A DNA stretch of 8,433 nt from Microbacterium sp. Its GTDB lineage: Bacteria > Actinomycetota > Actinomycetes > Actinomycetales > Microbacteriaceae. Where the stretch lies: contig JAJUIM010000069.1 of NCBI GenBank assembly GCA_029267645.1, positions 1-8,433 on the forward strand, in the 5' to 3' direction. Under the pieces are notes generated by a model, which was given only the letters and a program-made list of their open reading frames with translations, had not been told where the DNA came from and ran no database searches. The position numbers and the translations under genes were made by a program. Of the stretch, positions 1 through 6,044 are shown piece after piece (position 1 is the stretch's first letter; each line of letters begins with the position of its first letter).

Positions 1-1318
1 GCAGCTCGATGACGGTCGGGTGCTCGGACCCGGGCGTGTGGTGGCGCGCCTCGGTCACGTCGGGCGCCGCGCGCAGCACGCGGGCCTCGAGCTCGTCGTC
101 GGAGAGCGCCGCCTGCGCGTCGTGCGCCGCGAGCGCGTCGGAGAGGTGGGATCCGAGCGCCCCCTCCGACGGGATCGGCTGCGGAACGCGCTCGTAGCGC
201 GCGAGCGTCGGCTCGCCCTCGGCGCGGCGCAGGAGCACGTAGCCGAAGCCGATCGCCGTCACGCCGCGCGCGGCGAAGTCGTCGAGCCATGCAGTGAGCA
301 GGCGGTCGTGGTCGGGGGTGCCGGGCGCCGTGCCGCCGTCGCGGATCCACATCTCGGCGTACTCGATGGGGTTCAGCTCTTCGCGCTCGACGACCCACGC
401 GTCGAGCGGCACGGGCGACGCCTCGACCCAAGAACGCACGCGGTCGAGGCCCGCGGATCCGTCCTTCGTCTCCCAGTTGCCGAGGAACTGCGCCACGCCG
501 CCGGGCACGAGGTGCGCGCCGACGCCCGCGACGACCTGCTCGACGAGCGCGTCGCCCACGAGGCCGCCGTCGCGGTACTCGTATGCGGGCACGCCCTGCA
601 CGCGCGGCGTGATGACGAAGGGCGGATTGGAGACGATGCGGTCGAACGTCTCGCCCGCGACGGGCTCGAACAGCGAGCCGAGCCGTGTGTCGATGCCCGA
701 GGTGCCGTCGAGGAGCGCGTTCATGCGCGTGAAGGCGAGGGCGCGCGCCGAGATGTCGGTCGCGACGACCTCGTCGGCGTAGCGCCTCGCGCGCAGCGCC
801 TGCACGCCGCAGCCGGTGCCGAGGTCGAGCACGCGGCGCGCGGGCGTCGGCAGCTGCAGGCCGGCGAGCGTGAGCGAGGCGCCGCCGACGCCCAGCACGT
901 GGTCGTCGGGGAGGGATCCGCCGCCCGTCGCGAGCTCGTCGAGGTCGGAGGCGACCCACCACTCCCCCGGCCCGCGGTCGTCGTGGAACGACTGCGGGCG
1001 CACGATCGCGGTGGGCGTCACGGCGTGCGCGTCGACGCGCGCGAGGCCGAGCGTGACGAGCCCCGCGGATCCCGTGCGCGGCAGCGCGTCGTCGACGTGC
1101 GAGACGGGCTGCGCGACGCCGAAGATGAGCAGGCGCGCGAGCACGGCCTGCGGATCCGTGCGGTCGCCGAGGCCGCGCAGCGCGGGCGTGCGCAGCGTGC
1201 GGCCGATCGCGTCGTCGGCCTCGACGCCCCAGCCGGCCCGCAGGGGCGCGGAGCGGAAGTCGGCGTCCGCGAGGTCGGCGGCGAGAGCGCGGATGAGGTC
1301 GGCGTCGGGGTTCAGCAC
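1..1318 (-). CDS. Class I SAM-dependent methyltransferase (DUF7059-like), C-terminus cut by window edge
   Basis: Reverse-strand reading frame open from a GTG at 1318 to the left edge, about 439 codons with no stop, so the C-terminus lies outside the window. Residues 165-171 read DLGTGCG, the SAM-binding motif I of class I methyltransferases. Residues 231-234 read NPPF, preceded by VS and followed by VI, the catalytic motif IV of enzymes that methylate amide or amino nitrogens (PrmC, RsmC and TrmN6 types). About 150 residues precede the Rossmann domain, matching the DUF7059 plus methyltransferase layout common in actinobacteria. The substrate cannot be read from the sequence; a protein, rRNA or tRNA nitrogen is the family expectation. 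The GTG start is preferred because a GAGAAT box ends six bases before it. An in-frame ATG at 1363 would add 15 residues and lacks a convincing ribosome binding site. The gene is divergent from ohr. Confidence 0.85.
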   Translation of the reverse strand, partial: MLNPDADLIRALAADLADADFRSAPLRAGWGVEADDAIGRTLRTPALRGLGDRTDPQAVLARLLIFGVAQPVSHVDDALPRTGSAGLVTLGLARVDAHAVTPTAIVRPQSFHDDRGPGEWWVASDLDELATGGGSLPDDHVLGVGGASLTLAGLQLPTPARRVLDLGTGCGVQALRARRYADEVVATDISARALAFTRMNALLDGTSGIDTRLGSLFEPVAGETFDRIVSNPPFVITPRVQGVPAYEYRDGGLVGDALVEQVVAGVGAHLVPGGVAQFLGNWETKDGSAGLDRVRSWVEASPVPLDAWVVEREELNPIEYAEMWIRDGGTAPGTPDHDRLLTAWLDDFAARGVTAIGFGYVLLRRAEGEPTLARYERVPQPIPSEGALGSHLSDALAAHDAQAALSDDELEARVLRAAPDVTEARHHTPGSEHPTVIEL

Positions 1319-1324
1319 GCGACC

Positions 1325-1330
1325 ATTCTC
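1325..1330 (-). promoter_or_regulatory. Candidate -10 box for the methyltransferase gene
   Basis: On the reverse strand GAGAAT is followed by six bases and then the GTG at 1318. This spacing would put transcription initiation at or next to the start codon, giving a leaderless mRNA. No clear -35 is visible. The box departs from TANNNT at its first base, so this is a weak call that mainly helps choose the start. The rest of the 90-bp gap up to ohr (1319-1408) shows no recognisable operator. Confidence 0.3.
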
Positions 1331-1408
1331 GCGGCTGCCCCCGCGCGTTCCCAGAGATTTCATCAACTGGGCGACCCCGGCCGGCCGATTCGCGGCGATG
1401 CTGGGAAC

Positions 1409-1831
1409 ATGGACGCTCTTTACACGACAGAAGCACTCGCCACCGGCGCGGGGCGCGACGGTCAGGTCGCGGTCGCCGGCACCGACCTCGAGTTCGACCT
1501 CGCGATCCCCCGCGAGATGGGCGGCAGCGGCAACGGGGCGAACCCCGAGCAGCTCTTCGCCGCGGGCTACGCGGCCTGCTTCCACTCTGCCCTGCAGATG
1601 GTCGCGCGGCAGCAGAAGATCGCGATCGAGGGATCGTCGGTCGGCGGCCGCGTGTCGGTGCTGCGCACGGAGGAGGGCGGGTTCTCGCTCGCCGTCGACC
1701 TCGAGGTCGTCATCCCCGACCTCGAGGAGGAGGTCGCGCAGGGCCTCGCGAACGCGGCGCACCAGGTGTGCCCCTACAGCAACGCCACGCGCGGCAACAT
1801 CCCCGTCACCGTCACGGTCGTCGACGACTGA
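1409..1831 (+). CDS. ohr: Organic hydroperoxide reductase, Ohr subfamily of OsmC
   Basis: Encodes 140 residues, the normal Ohr length. Ohr enzymes are cytoplasmic dimers that reduce organic and fatty-acid hydroperoxides with a reactive cysteine, usually recycled by lipoylated proteins. The family features are all present: Arg16 in GRDG, Glu47 in the NPEQLFAAGYAACF block, the peroxidatic Cys57 in AACF, and the resolving Cys121 in the VCPYSNATRGNI signature (residues 120-131), which is typical of Ohr rather than OsmC proper. The ATG at 1409 matches the usual N-terminal MxxLYTTEA. A short GGGA at 1403-1406 is a poor ribosome binding site, so translation may not rely on a Shine-Dalgarno. The much longer open frame upstream is antisense to the methyltransferase. 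Ohr is often regulated by a neighbouring MarR-type OhrR; none is present here, and the convergent neighbour is TetR-type. Confidence 0.95.
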   Translation: MDALYTTEALATGAGRDGQVAVAGTDLEFDLAIPREMGGSGNGANPEQLFAAGYAACFHSALQMVARQQKIAIEGSSVGGRVSVLRTEEGGFSLAVDLEVVIPDLEEEVAQGLANAAHQVCPYSNATRGNIPVTVTVVDD

Positions 1832-1870
1832 TCGAGGGCCTCACGGGCGCGGCATGAGGCCGCGCTCGAT
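1831..1870. terminator. Hairpin between convergent ohr and tetR, possible U-less terminator
   Basis: GGCCTCA (1837-1843) pairs with TGAGGCC (1855-1861) around an 11-nt loop. Outside this, ATCGAG (1831-1836) pairs with CTCGAT (1865-1870) after a 3-nt bulge. The structure starts at the last base of the ohr stop codon and covers the tetR stop codon, where convergent genes often share a terminator. No T-run follows on either strand, so it would have to be a U-less or Rho-assisted terminator, or it may be chance in GC-rich DNA. Confidence 0.3.
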
Positions 1871-2386
1871 GAGCCCGATCGCGTGCGCCGCGGCGCCCTC
1901 GTCGGGCGTCGCGGCCACGTGGAACGCGACCATGCTGACCGCCGCAACGGCGTCGTCGACCGAGACGCGCGCGTCGAGCGCGCCTTCGGCCCGCTCGCGG
2001 TCGAGGATCCCGCCGATGATGGCGCGCAGGCGCGTCTGCAGCTCGGCGGCGGCGCCCGAACGATCCGCCACGAGCGCCTCCAGCAGCGACGTCGACGCGC
2101 GCGCCTGATCGGCGATGCGCTCGAGGAACTCGCGCATGCGCAGGTGCTCGCCCTCGAGCAGCGCGAGGTTCTCGTCGAACACCGCGATGCCGATCGCGAC
2201 CTTGTCGGGGAAGTGTCGGTACAGGCTCGCCTGCCCCACCCCCGCGCGCCGCGCGATCGCGCTGAACGGCACGGCGAAGCCGCGCTCGGCGAACAGCTCG
2301 CGGGCCGCCTGGATCAGCGCGCGCCGATTCTCGGCCGCGGCGGCGGGGCCGCGATTGCGCTTGGAGGTGTCACCCGTGCCCGACAT
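1841..2386 (-). CDS. TetR/AcrR-family transcriptional regulator
   Basis: Encodes 181 residues, a normal TetR length. Residues 21-62 form the N-terminal three-helix DNA-binding domain: ALIQAARELFAERGF, then a helix-turn-helix with AIARRAGVGQASLYRHFPDK, close to the family consensus. The rest (about 63-181) is the variable helical ligand-binding and dimerisation domain, so the inducer cannot be inferred. The gene is divergent from the SDR gene, and a perfect palindrome lies between them, so it most likely represses the SDR gene and itself. The ATG at 2386 is chosen because TAGGCT lies eight bases upstream, consistent with leaderless translation, and no Shine-Dalgarno is visible. An in-frame ATG at 2410 lies inside the palindrome and would add only MSGNRLLL. 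The stop codon lies 9 bp from that of ohr. Confidence 0.93.
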   Translation of the reverse strand: MSGTGDTSKRNRGPAAAAENRRALIQAARELFAERGFAVPFSAIARRAGVGQASLYRHFPDKVAIGIAVFDENLALLEGEHLRMREFLERIADQARASTSLLEALVADRSGAAAELQTRLRAIIGGILDRERAEGALDARVSVDDAVAAVSMVAFHVAATPDEGAAAHAIGLIERGLMPRP

Positions 2387-2394
2387 GAGGAGTA

Positions 2395-2400
2395 GCCTAT
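2395..2400 (-). promoter_or_regulatory. Candidate -10 box of the tetR promoter
   Basis: On the reverse strand TAGGCT (TANNNT) lies immediately beyond the operator palindrome and eight bases before the tetR ATG. The position predicts initiation at or within a few bases of the start codon. The promoter region upstream of it is occupied by the palindrome, so a bound repressor would block it and give autoregulation. No good -35 is seen. Confidence 0.45.
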
Positions 2401-2422
2401 TACCGGACATCGATGTCCGGTA
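2401..2422. promoter_or_regulatory. 22-bp perfect palindrome, probable TetR operator
   Basis: The half-site TACCGGACATC (2401-2411) is followed directly by its exact reverse complement (2412-2422), with no spacer. A perfect 22-bp palindrome between a TetR gene and its divergent neighbour is the classic operator arrangement for this family. The right edge supplies the first two bases of TAGAGT (forward -10 candidate), and the left edge abuts TAGGCT (reverse -10 candidate). One site could therefore occlude both promoters. That this TetR binds it is inferred from position and symmetry. Confidence 0.85.
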
Positions 2423-2426
2423 GAGT
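2421..2426 (+). promoter_or_regulatory. Candidate -10 box of the SDR promoter
   Basis: TAGAGT fits TANNNT and shares its first two bases with the operator palindrome. Initiation would fall near 2433, leaving a 5' leader of about 36 nt that carries the Shine-Dalgarno. The best -35 candidate is weak (ATTACC at 2399-2404, 16-bp spacer). Confidence 0.45.
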
Positions 2427-2456
2427 TCGACCGAGGGATTCCCCGGCCACAGAACG

Positions 2457-2462
2457 AAAGGA
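2457..2462 (+). promoter_or_regulatory. Ribosome binding site of the SDR gene
   Basis: AAAGGA lies six bases before the ATG at 2469 and fixes that start. It is the clearest Shine-Dalgarno in the window; the other genes that appear to have their own promoter lack one. Confidence 0.75.
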
Positions 2463-2468
2463 TGTCGC

Positions 2469-3266
2469 ATGAGCGACGCCACACAGCAGGGCCCCGCCAT
2501 GGCGCAGTGGGACGAGCAGATCCTCCCCGGCCGCTTCGAGGGCCGCACCATCATCGTGACGGGTGCCGGATCCGGCATCGGCCGCGCGACCGCGTCGCGC
2601 ATCGCGCGCGAGGGCGGCCGCGTCGTCGCGGTCGACATGAACGAGACCGGCCTCGACGAGTTCGTCGCCGAGCACGACGGATCCGACATCGTGAAGGTCG
2701 TCGCGAACATCACGGACGACGGCGCAGTCGCCTCGATCGTCGAGGCCGCGGGCGAGCAGATCGACGGGCTCGCCAACATCGCGGGCATCATGGACCGCAT
2801 GCAGCCCGTGCACGAGGTCGAGCAGGACCTCTGGGACCGCGTGTTCGCGGTCAACGTGACGGGATCCTTCAAGCTCATGAAGGCCGTCATCCCCGGCATG
2901 CTCGAGCGCGGCGCCGGCAGCATCGTCAACGTCGCGAGCGAGGCGGGCCTGCGCGGATCCGCCGCGGGCACGGCGTACACGGCCTCGAAGCACGCCGTCG
3001 TCGGCATGACGAAGAGCTCGGCGTACCTCTACGCGCTGTCGGGCCTGCGCATCAACGCCGTCGCGCCGGGTGCCGTCGCGACCGGTATCGACGGCACCTT
3101 CGCCTCGGAGTTCGCGGCGCCCCGCATCCAGCGCGGCATGGCCTCGATCCCGTCGGTCGCGCAGGCGACGCAGCTCGCGGCGAGCATCACGTTCCTGCTG
3201 AGCGACGACGCGACGAACCTCAACGGCGTGATCCTGCCCTCCGACGGAGGCTGGTCGGCCGCCTGA
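2469..3266 (+). CDS. Classical short-chain dehydrogenase/reductase (SDR)
   Basis: Encodes 265 residues with a full Rossmann fold. The cofactor loop TGAGSGIG is at 31-38 and NIAG at 103-106. The catalytic set is Asn129, Ser157 in VNVASEAG, and Tyr170 with Lys174 in the YTASK motif. The C-terminal LPSDGGWSAA is the usual end of FabG-like SDRs. Asp56 at the end of the second strand suggests NAD(H) rather than NADP(H). A polar N-terminal extension of about 20 residues precedes the first strand, making it slightly longer than the 250-residue norm. It probably oxidises or reduces an alcohol/ketone pair; names such as 3-oxoacyl-ACP reductase or hydroxysteroid dehydrogenase cannot be told apart from sequence alone. 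It is divergent from the TetR gene behind a shared operator, so its substrate or a related compound may be the inducer. A strong terminator follows 11 bases after the stop codon. Confidence 0.93.
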   Translation: MSDATQQGPAMAQWDEQILPGRFEGRTIIVTGAGSGIGRATASRIAREGGRVVAVDMNETGLDEFVAEHDGSDIVKVVANITDDGAVASIVEAAGEQIDGLANIAGIMDRMQPVHEVEQDLWDRVFAVNVTGSFKLMKAVIPGMLERGAGSIVNVASEAGLRGSAAGTAYTASKHAVVGMTKSSAYLYALSGLRINAVAPGAVATGIDGTFASEFAAPRIQRGMASIPSVAQATQLAASITFLLSDDATNLNGVILPSDGGWSAA

Positions 3267-3277
3267 TCCCCCAGACC

Positions 3278-3335
3278 GCACGCCCTGCGCGACGCCCTCT
3301 CCCCCAGCTCGGCGACGCGCGGGGCGTGCACTTTT
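3278..3335 (+). terminator. Rho-independent terminator of the SDR gene
   Basis: GCACGCCCTGCGCG (3278-3291) pairs over 14 positions with CGCGCGGGGCGTGC (3316-3329), with a single G-U pair and a 24-nt loop, followed by ACTTTT (3330-3335). The T-run is on the forward strand only, so the signal acts on SDR transcription. It ends directly against the stop codon of the convergent alcohol dehydrogenase gene (3336-3338), so it stops read-through into that gene's antisense strand. Confidence 0.78.
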
Positions 3336-4388
3336 CTACGGCAGCAGCAGCGACTTGATCGCGCGGCGCTCGTCCATGGCCGCATAGGCGCTCGCCGCAT
3401 CGGCGAGGGCGAACGTCTGGTCGAAGACGCGGCCGGGGCGCAGCGATCCGTCGAGCACCTCGGGCAGGATCTCGTCGACGTAGCTGCGCACGGGCGCGAC
3501 GCCGCCGCGCACGCCGACGTTCGTGTCGAACATCGTGCGCATCGGCAGCTCGGGTCCGCCGTTCGGCACGCCGACGAAGCCGACCTGCCCGCCGGGGCGT
3601 GCGGAACGCAGCGCCTGATCCATCGACTCCTTCGTGCCGACGCACTCGAGCACCGCATCCGGGCCGACGCCGTCGAACATGTCCTTCAGGATCGCGATGC
3701 CCTCGTCGCCGCGCTCCGCCACGACGTCGGTCGCGCCGAACTCGCGCGCGACCTCCTGGCGCGAGGCGTGGCGCGACATCGCGACGATCCGCTCGGCGCC
3801 GAGGCGGTGCGCCGCGAGCACGGCCGACAGGCCCACAGCGCCGTCGCCGACGACCGCGACCGTGGATCCCTTGCGCACGCCGGCCGAGACGGCCGCGTGG
3901 TGGCCCGTGAGGAACACGTCGCTCAGCGTGAGCAGGTGCGGCAGCAGGTCGGCGTCCGCGCCGCCGGGCACCACCGTGAGGGCGCCGTCGGCGTGCGGCA
4001 CGCGCACGAGCTCGCCCTGCGCGCCGTCGACCGCGTGGCCCCAGTGGTCGACCCCGCCGAACCAGCCGATCTCGAGGCACGACGTCGTGAAGCCGTTGCG
4101 GCAGTTCACGCACTCGCCGCAGCAGTCGTAGAACGGCGCGATCACGAGGTCGCCCGGCTTCACGCGGGTCACCCCGCTCGCGACCTCCTCCACGACGCCC
4201 ACGAATTCGTGCCCGATGCGCTTGGGCATCTTCGGGTGCGTCACGCCGCGGTACGGCCACAGGTCGGATCCGCACACGCACGCGGCTGAGACGCGCACGA
4301 TCGCGTCCTTCCCCTCCCCGCTCAGGACGGGGTCGGGCACCTGCTCGGACCGGATGTCTCGTTCGCCGTAGATCACCGTTGCACGCAT
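3336..4388 (-). CDS. Zinc-dependent medium-chain alcohol dehydrogenase
   Basis: Encodes 350 residues, typical of the medium-chain dehydrogenase family. The catalytic zinc site is Cys39 (CGSD), His60-Glu61 (GHEF) and probably Asp157 (LSDVFLTG). The structural zinc lobe has Cys90, Cys93, Cys96 and Cys104 (CX2CX2CX7C). The Rossmann loop GDGAVG is at 181-186. The second strand ends in MSRHASRQ (204-211) where NAD enzymes usually carry an acidic residue, so NADP(H) is the likely cofactor (inference). The substrate is unknown; this subgroup is annotated only as alcohol or threonine-type dehydrogenase. The ATG at 4388 matches the family N-terminus and lies six bases after TACCGT, consistent with a leaderless mRNA. 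The frame stays open upstream to 4844, but that part crosses an inverted repeat and runs antisense to cca, so it is not coding. The gene is convergent with the SDR gene and divergent from cca. Confidence 0.93.
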   Translation of the reverse strand: MRATVIYGERDIRSEQVPDPVLSGEGKDAIVRVSAACVCGSDLWPYRGVTHPKMPKRIGHEFVGVVEEVASGVTRVKPGDLVIAPFYDCCGECVNCRNGFTTSCLEIGWFGGVDHWGHAVDGAQGELVRVPHADGALTVVPGGADADLLPHLLTLSDVFLTGHHAAVSAGVRKGSTVAVVGDGAVGLSAVLAAHRLGAERIVAMSRHASRQEVAREFGATDVVAERGDEGIAILKDMFDGVGPDAVLECVGTKESMDQALRSARPGGQVGFVGVPNGGPELPMRTMFDTNVGVRGGVAPVRSYVDEILPEVLDGSLRPGRVFDQTFALADAASAYAAMDERRAIKSLLLP

Positions 4389-4394
4389 GCTTCG

Positions 4395-4400
4395 ACGGTA
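4395..4400 (-). promoter_or_regulatory. Candidate -10 box of the alcohol dehydrogenase gene
   Basis: Reverse-strand TACCGT (TANNNT) is followed by CGAAGC and then the ATG at 4388. This six-base gap predicts initiation at the start codon. The region 16-29 bases upstream is the outer half of the left arm of the inverted repeat, so the -35 region and the repeat overlap. Confidence 0.5.
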
Positions 4401-4416
4401 CCTTTCCCACCTCTCC

Positions 4417-4506
4417 CCCAACACAACGCAGTCAATCCGGGCGACAGGTGGCCCGAACTCGCCGGTTTCGGCAGTTTCGGCCCCGGATTGACTGCGTTGT
4501 GTTGGG
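4417..4506. repeat. 90-bp intergenic inverted repeat with two perfect 25-bp arms
   Basis: The left arm (4417-4441) begins CCCAACACAACGCAGTC and ends AATCCGGG. The right arm (4482-4506) is its exact reverse complement, ending GTTGTGTTGGG. A 40-bp centre (4442-4481) separates them. Each arm reads TTGACT facing outward, which resembles a -35 hexamer, but no -10 box lies at the right distance. No T-run follows either arm, so it is not an ordinary terminator. It sits between the divergent alcohol dehydrogenase and cca starts, 28 and 48 bases from the two start codons. It could be a paired regulator site, a non-coding mobile or REP-like repeat, or a cruciform-forming element. I see no target-site duplication at the edges. 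Confidence 0.9.
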
Positions 4507-4541
4507 CTGGGCGCTCTCGCCGGTCTCGAAGGCGTCGCCAC

Positions 4542-4547
4542 TACCCT
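4542..4547 (+). promoter_or_regulatory. Candidate -10 box of cca
   Basis: TACCCT (TANNNT) is followed by GGATCGC and then the cca ATG at 4555. The seven-base gap is the standard geometry for leaderless transcripts in actinobacteria, and there is no Shine-Dalgarno. No TTG-type -35 is found at 16-19 bp spacing. Confidence 0.55.
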
Positions 4548-4554
4548 GGATCGC

Positions 4555-5985
4555 ATGCTCAACATGGCCGCCGGTCTCGCGCGCCTCGGCGACCTCGCGC
4601 ACTCCCCCGTCGTCTCGACGCTCGCTCGCGCCTTCGCCGACGCGGGGCGGGATCTCGCCGTCGTGGGCGGCCCCGTGCGCGACGCGCTGCTCGGCCGCGA
4701 CACACACGACCTCGACTTCACGACCGACGCCGAGCCCGACGAGATCCTGCGGATCGTCACCCCCGTCTCCTCGACGCAGTGGGACATCGGGCGGGCGTTC
4801 GGCACGATTGGCGCGCGTGTGAAGGGCGAGCAGGTCGAGATCACGACCTACCGCGCCGACAGCTACGACGGCACGACGCGCAAGCCGGTCGTCGCGTTCG
4901 GCGACAGCCTCGAGGGCGACCTCACGCGCCGCGACTTCACGGTGAACGCCATGGCGCTGCGCGTGCCCGATGTGAAGCTCGTCGACCCGACCGGCGGCGT
5001 CGAGGATCTCGTGGCCGGCCGGCTGCGCACGCCCATCGACCCCGCCGTGAGCTTCGGCGACGACCCCCTGCGCATGCTGCGCGCGGCGCGCTTCGCGGCG
5101 CAGCTCGGCTTCGACGTCGAGGACGCGACCCGCGACGCGATCGGAAAGCTGCGGCAGACGCTCGAGATCGTGAGCGCCGAGCGGATCCAGTCGGAACTCA
5201 CGCGCACAATGCAGACGGACGACCCGGTGCGCGGGATCCGCGTGATGGTCGAGACGGGGCTCGCCGACGAGTTCCTGCCCGAGCTCGGCGAGATGCAGCT
5301 CGAGGTCGACGAGCACCACCACCACAAGGACGTCTACGAGCACTCGCTCACCGTGCTGCGGCAGGCCATCGACCTCGAGCGCGAGCGCTTCGGCGGCGAG
5401 CCCGACGTCGCGCTGCGCATCGCAGCGCTGCTGCACGACATCGGCAAGCCGCGCACGCGCAAGCTCGAGCCGGGCGGCGCCGTGACGTTCCATCACCACG
5501 ACGTCGTCGGATCCCGCATGGCGAAGAAGCGCCTGCAGGCGCTGAAGTTCGACACGGCGACGATCCAGTCGGTCGCGAAGCTCATCGAGCTGCACCTGCG
5601 GTTCTTCGGTTACGCGGAGGGCGCGTGGACCGATTCGGCCGTGCGCCGGTACGTGCGCGACGCGGGCGACGAGCTCGAGCGCCTGCACATCCTCACCCGG
5701 GCCGACGTCACGACGCGCAACAAGCGCAAGGCCCGCCGGCTCGCCGCCGCGTACGACGACATCGAGCAGCGCATCGTGCAGCTGCGCAAGCAGGAGGAGG
5801 TCGACGCGATCCGCCCCGACCTCGACGGCAACCGCATCCAGGAGGTGCTCGGCATCCGTCCTGGGCCCGACGTGGGCCGGGCGTATCGGTTCCTGCTCGA
5901 GCTGCGGCTCGACGAGGGGCCGCTCGGCGAAGAGGAGGCCGAGCGCCGCCTGCGTTCGTGGTGGAGCGAGCAGTCATCTGGGTAA
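4555..5985 (+). CDS. cca: CCA tRNA nucleotidyltransferase with HD domain
   Basis: Encodes 476 residues, the usual size of actinobacterial CCA-adding enzymes (called pcnA in Mycobacterium). It adds or repairs the 3'-terminal CCA of tRNAs using CTP and ATP. The class II nucleotidyltransferase head is complete: GGPVRD at 38-43, the metal-binding pair Asp52 and Asp54 in HDLDFTTDA, RRDFTVNAMA at 125-134, and the nucleotide-selecting block from DDPLRMLRAARF (170-181). A C-terminal HD phosphohydrolase domain follows, with His264, the HDIGK motif (295-299) and HHHD (314-317), as in enzymes that also clear 2',3'-cyclic phosphate ends. The start is fixed by the TACCCT box seven bases upstream. The gene ends 59 bases before the first glycosyltransferase start. 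The NUDIX and murJ neighbours often seen beside cca in mycobacteria are absent. Class II CCA enzymes and poly(A) polymerases look alike, but the actinobacterial layout favours CCA addition. Confidence 0.95.
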   Translation: MLNMAAGLARLGDLAHSPVVSTLARAFADAGRDLAVVGGPVRDALLGRDTHDLDFTTDAEPDEILRIVTPVSSTQWDIGRAFGTIGARVKGEQVEITTYRADSYDGTTRKPVVAFGDSLEGDLTRRDFTVNAMALRVPDVKLVDPTGGVEDLVAGRLRTPIDPAVSFGDDPLRMLRAARFAAQLGFDVEDATRDAIGKLRQTLEIVSAERIQSELTRTMQTDDPVRGIRVMVETGLADEFLPELGEMQLEVDEHHHHKDVYEHSLTVLRQAIDLERERFGGEPDVALRIAALLHDIGKPRTRKLEPGGAVTFHHHDVVGSRMAKKRLQALKFDTATIQSVAKLIELHLRFFGYAEGAWTDSAVRRYVRDAGDELERLHILTRADVTTRNKRKARRLAAAYDDIEQRIVQLRKQEEVDAIRPDLDGNRIQEVLGIRPGPDVGRAYRFLLELRLDEGPLGEEEAERRLRSWWSEQSSG

Positions 5986-6031
5986 CCCCCGAATGTCGCG
6001 CCAGGTCATGGGACAACGGGCCCCGCGCCGG

Positions 6032-6037
6032 TAGCGT
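6032..6037 (+). promoter_or_regulatory. Candidate -10 box of the first glycosyltransferase gene
   Basis: TAGCGT (TANNNT) is followed by seven bases (TGTGGAG) and then GTG at 6045, the same geometry as at cca. It suggests that the glycosyltransferase pair has its own promoter within the 59-bp gap after cca (5986-6044). No convincing terminator is seen in that gap, so read-through from cca remains possible. Confidence 0.45.
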
Positions 6038-6044
6038 TGTGGAG

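Noticed and set aside
20..1408. Long forward open frame running into ohr
   Set aside because: Arg- and Val-rich composition with no domain; it is antisense to the methyltransferase, whose motifs DLGTGCG and NPPF are clear. It stays open because of GC-rich codon bias.
1817..1828. 12-bp palindrome GTCGTCGACGAC near the ohr stop
   Set aside because: It encodes Val-Val-Asp-Asp with preferred codons (GTC and GAC), which produces this symmetry by itself.
2387..2410. Upstream ATG for tetR at 2410
   Set aside because: It lies inside the operator palindrome and upstream of the candidate -10 box, so it would not be transcribed from that promoter.
2400..3281. 293-residue reverse-strand frame opposite the SDR gene
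   Set aside because: Low-complexity Asp/Arg/Val composition and antisense to a gene with complete SDR motifs. Its last residues PDIDVR come only from the palindrome.
4417..4506. Reading the inverted repeat as a transposon with coding capacity or as an attachment site
   Set aside because: The 40-bp core is too short to code, no target-site duplication flanks the arms, and no integrase, transposase or tRNA gene is nearby.
4389..4844. N-terminal extension of the alcohol dehydrogenase frame
   Set aside because: It would cross the inverted repeat and the start of cca. The family N-terminus begins exactly at the ATG at 4388.
4432..5688. 418-residue reverse-strand frame opposite cca
   Set aside because: Antisense shadow of cca with biased composition and no recognisable motif.
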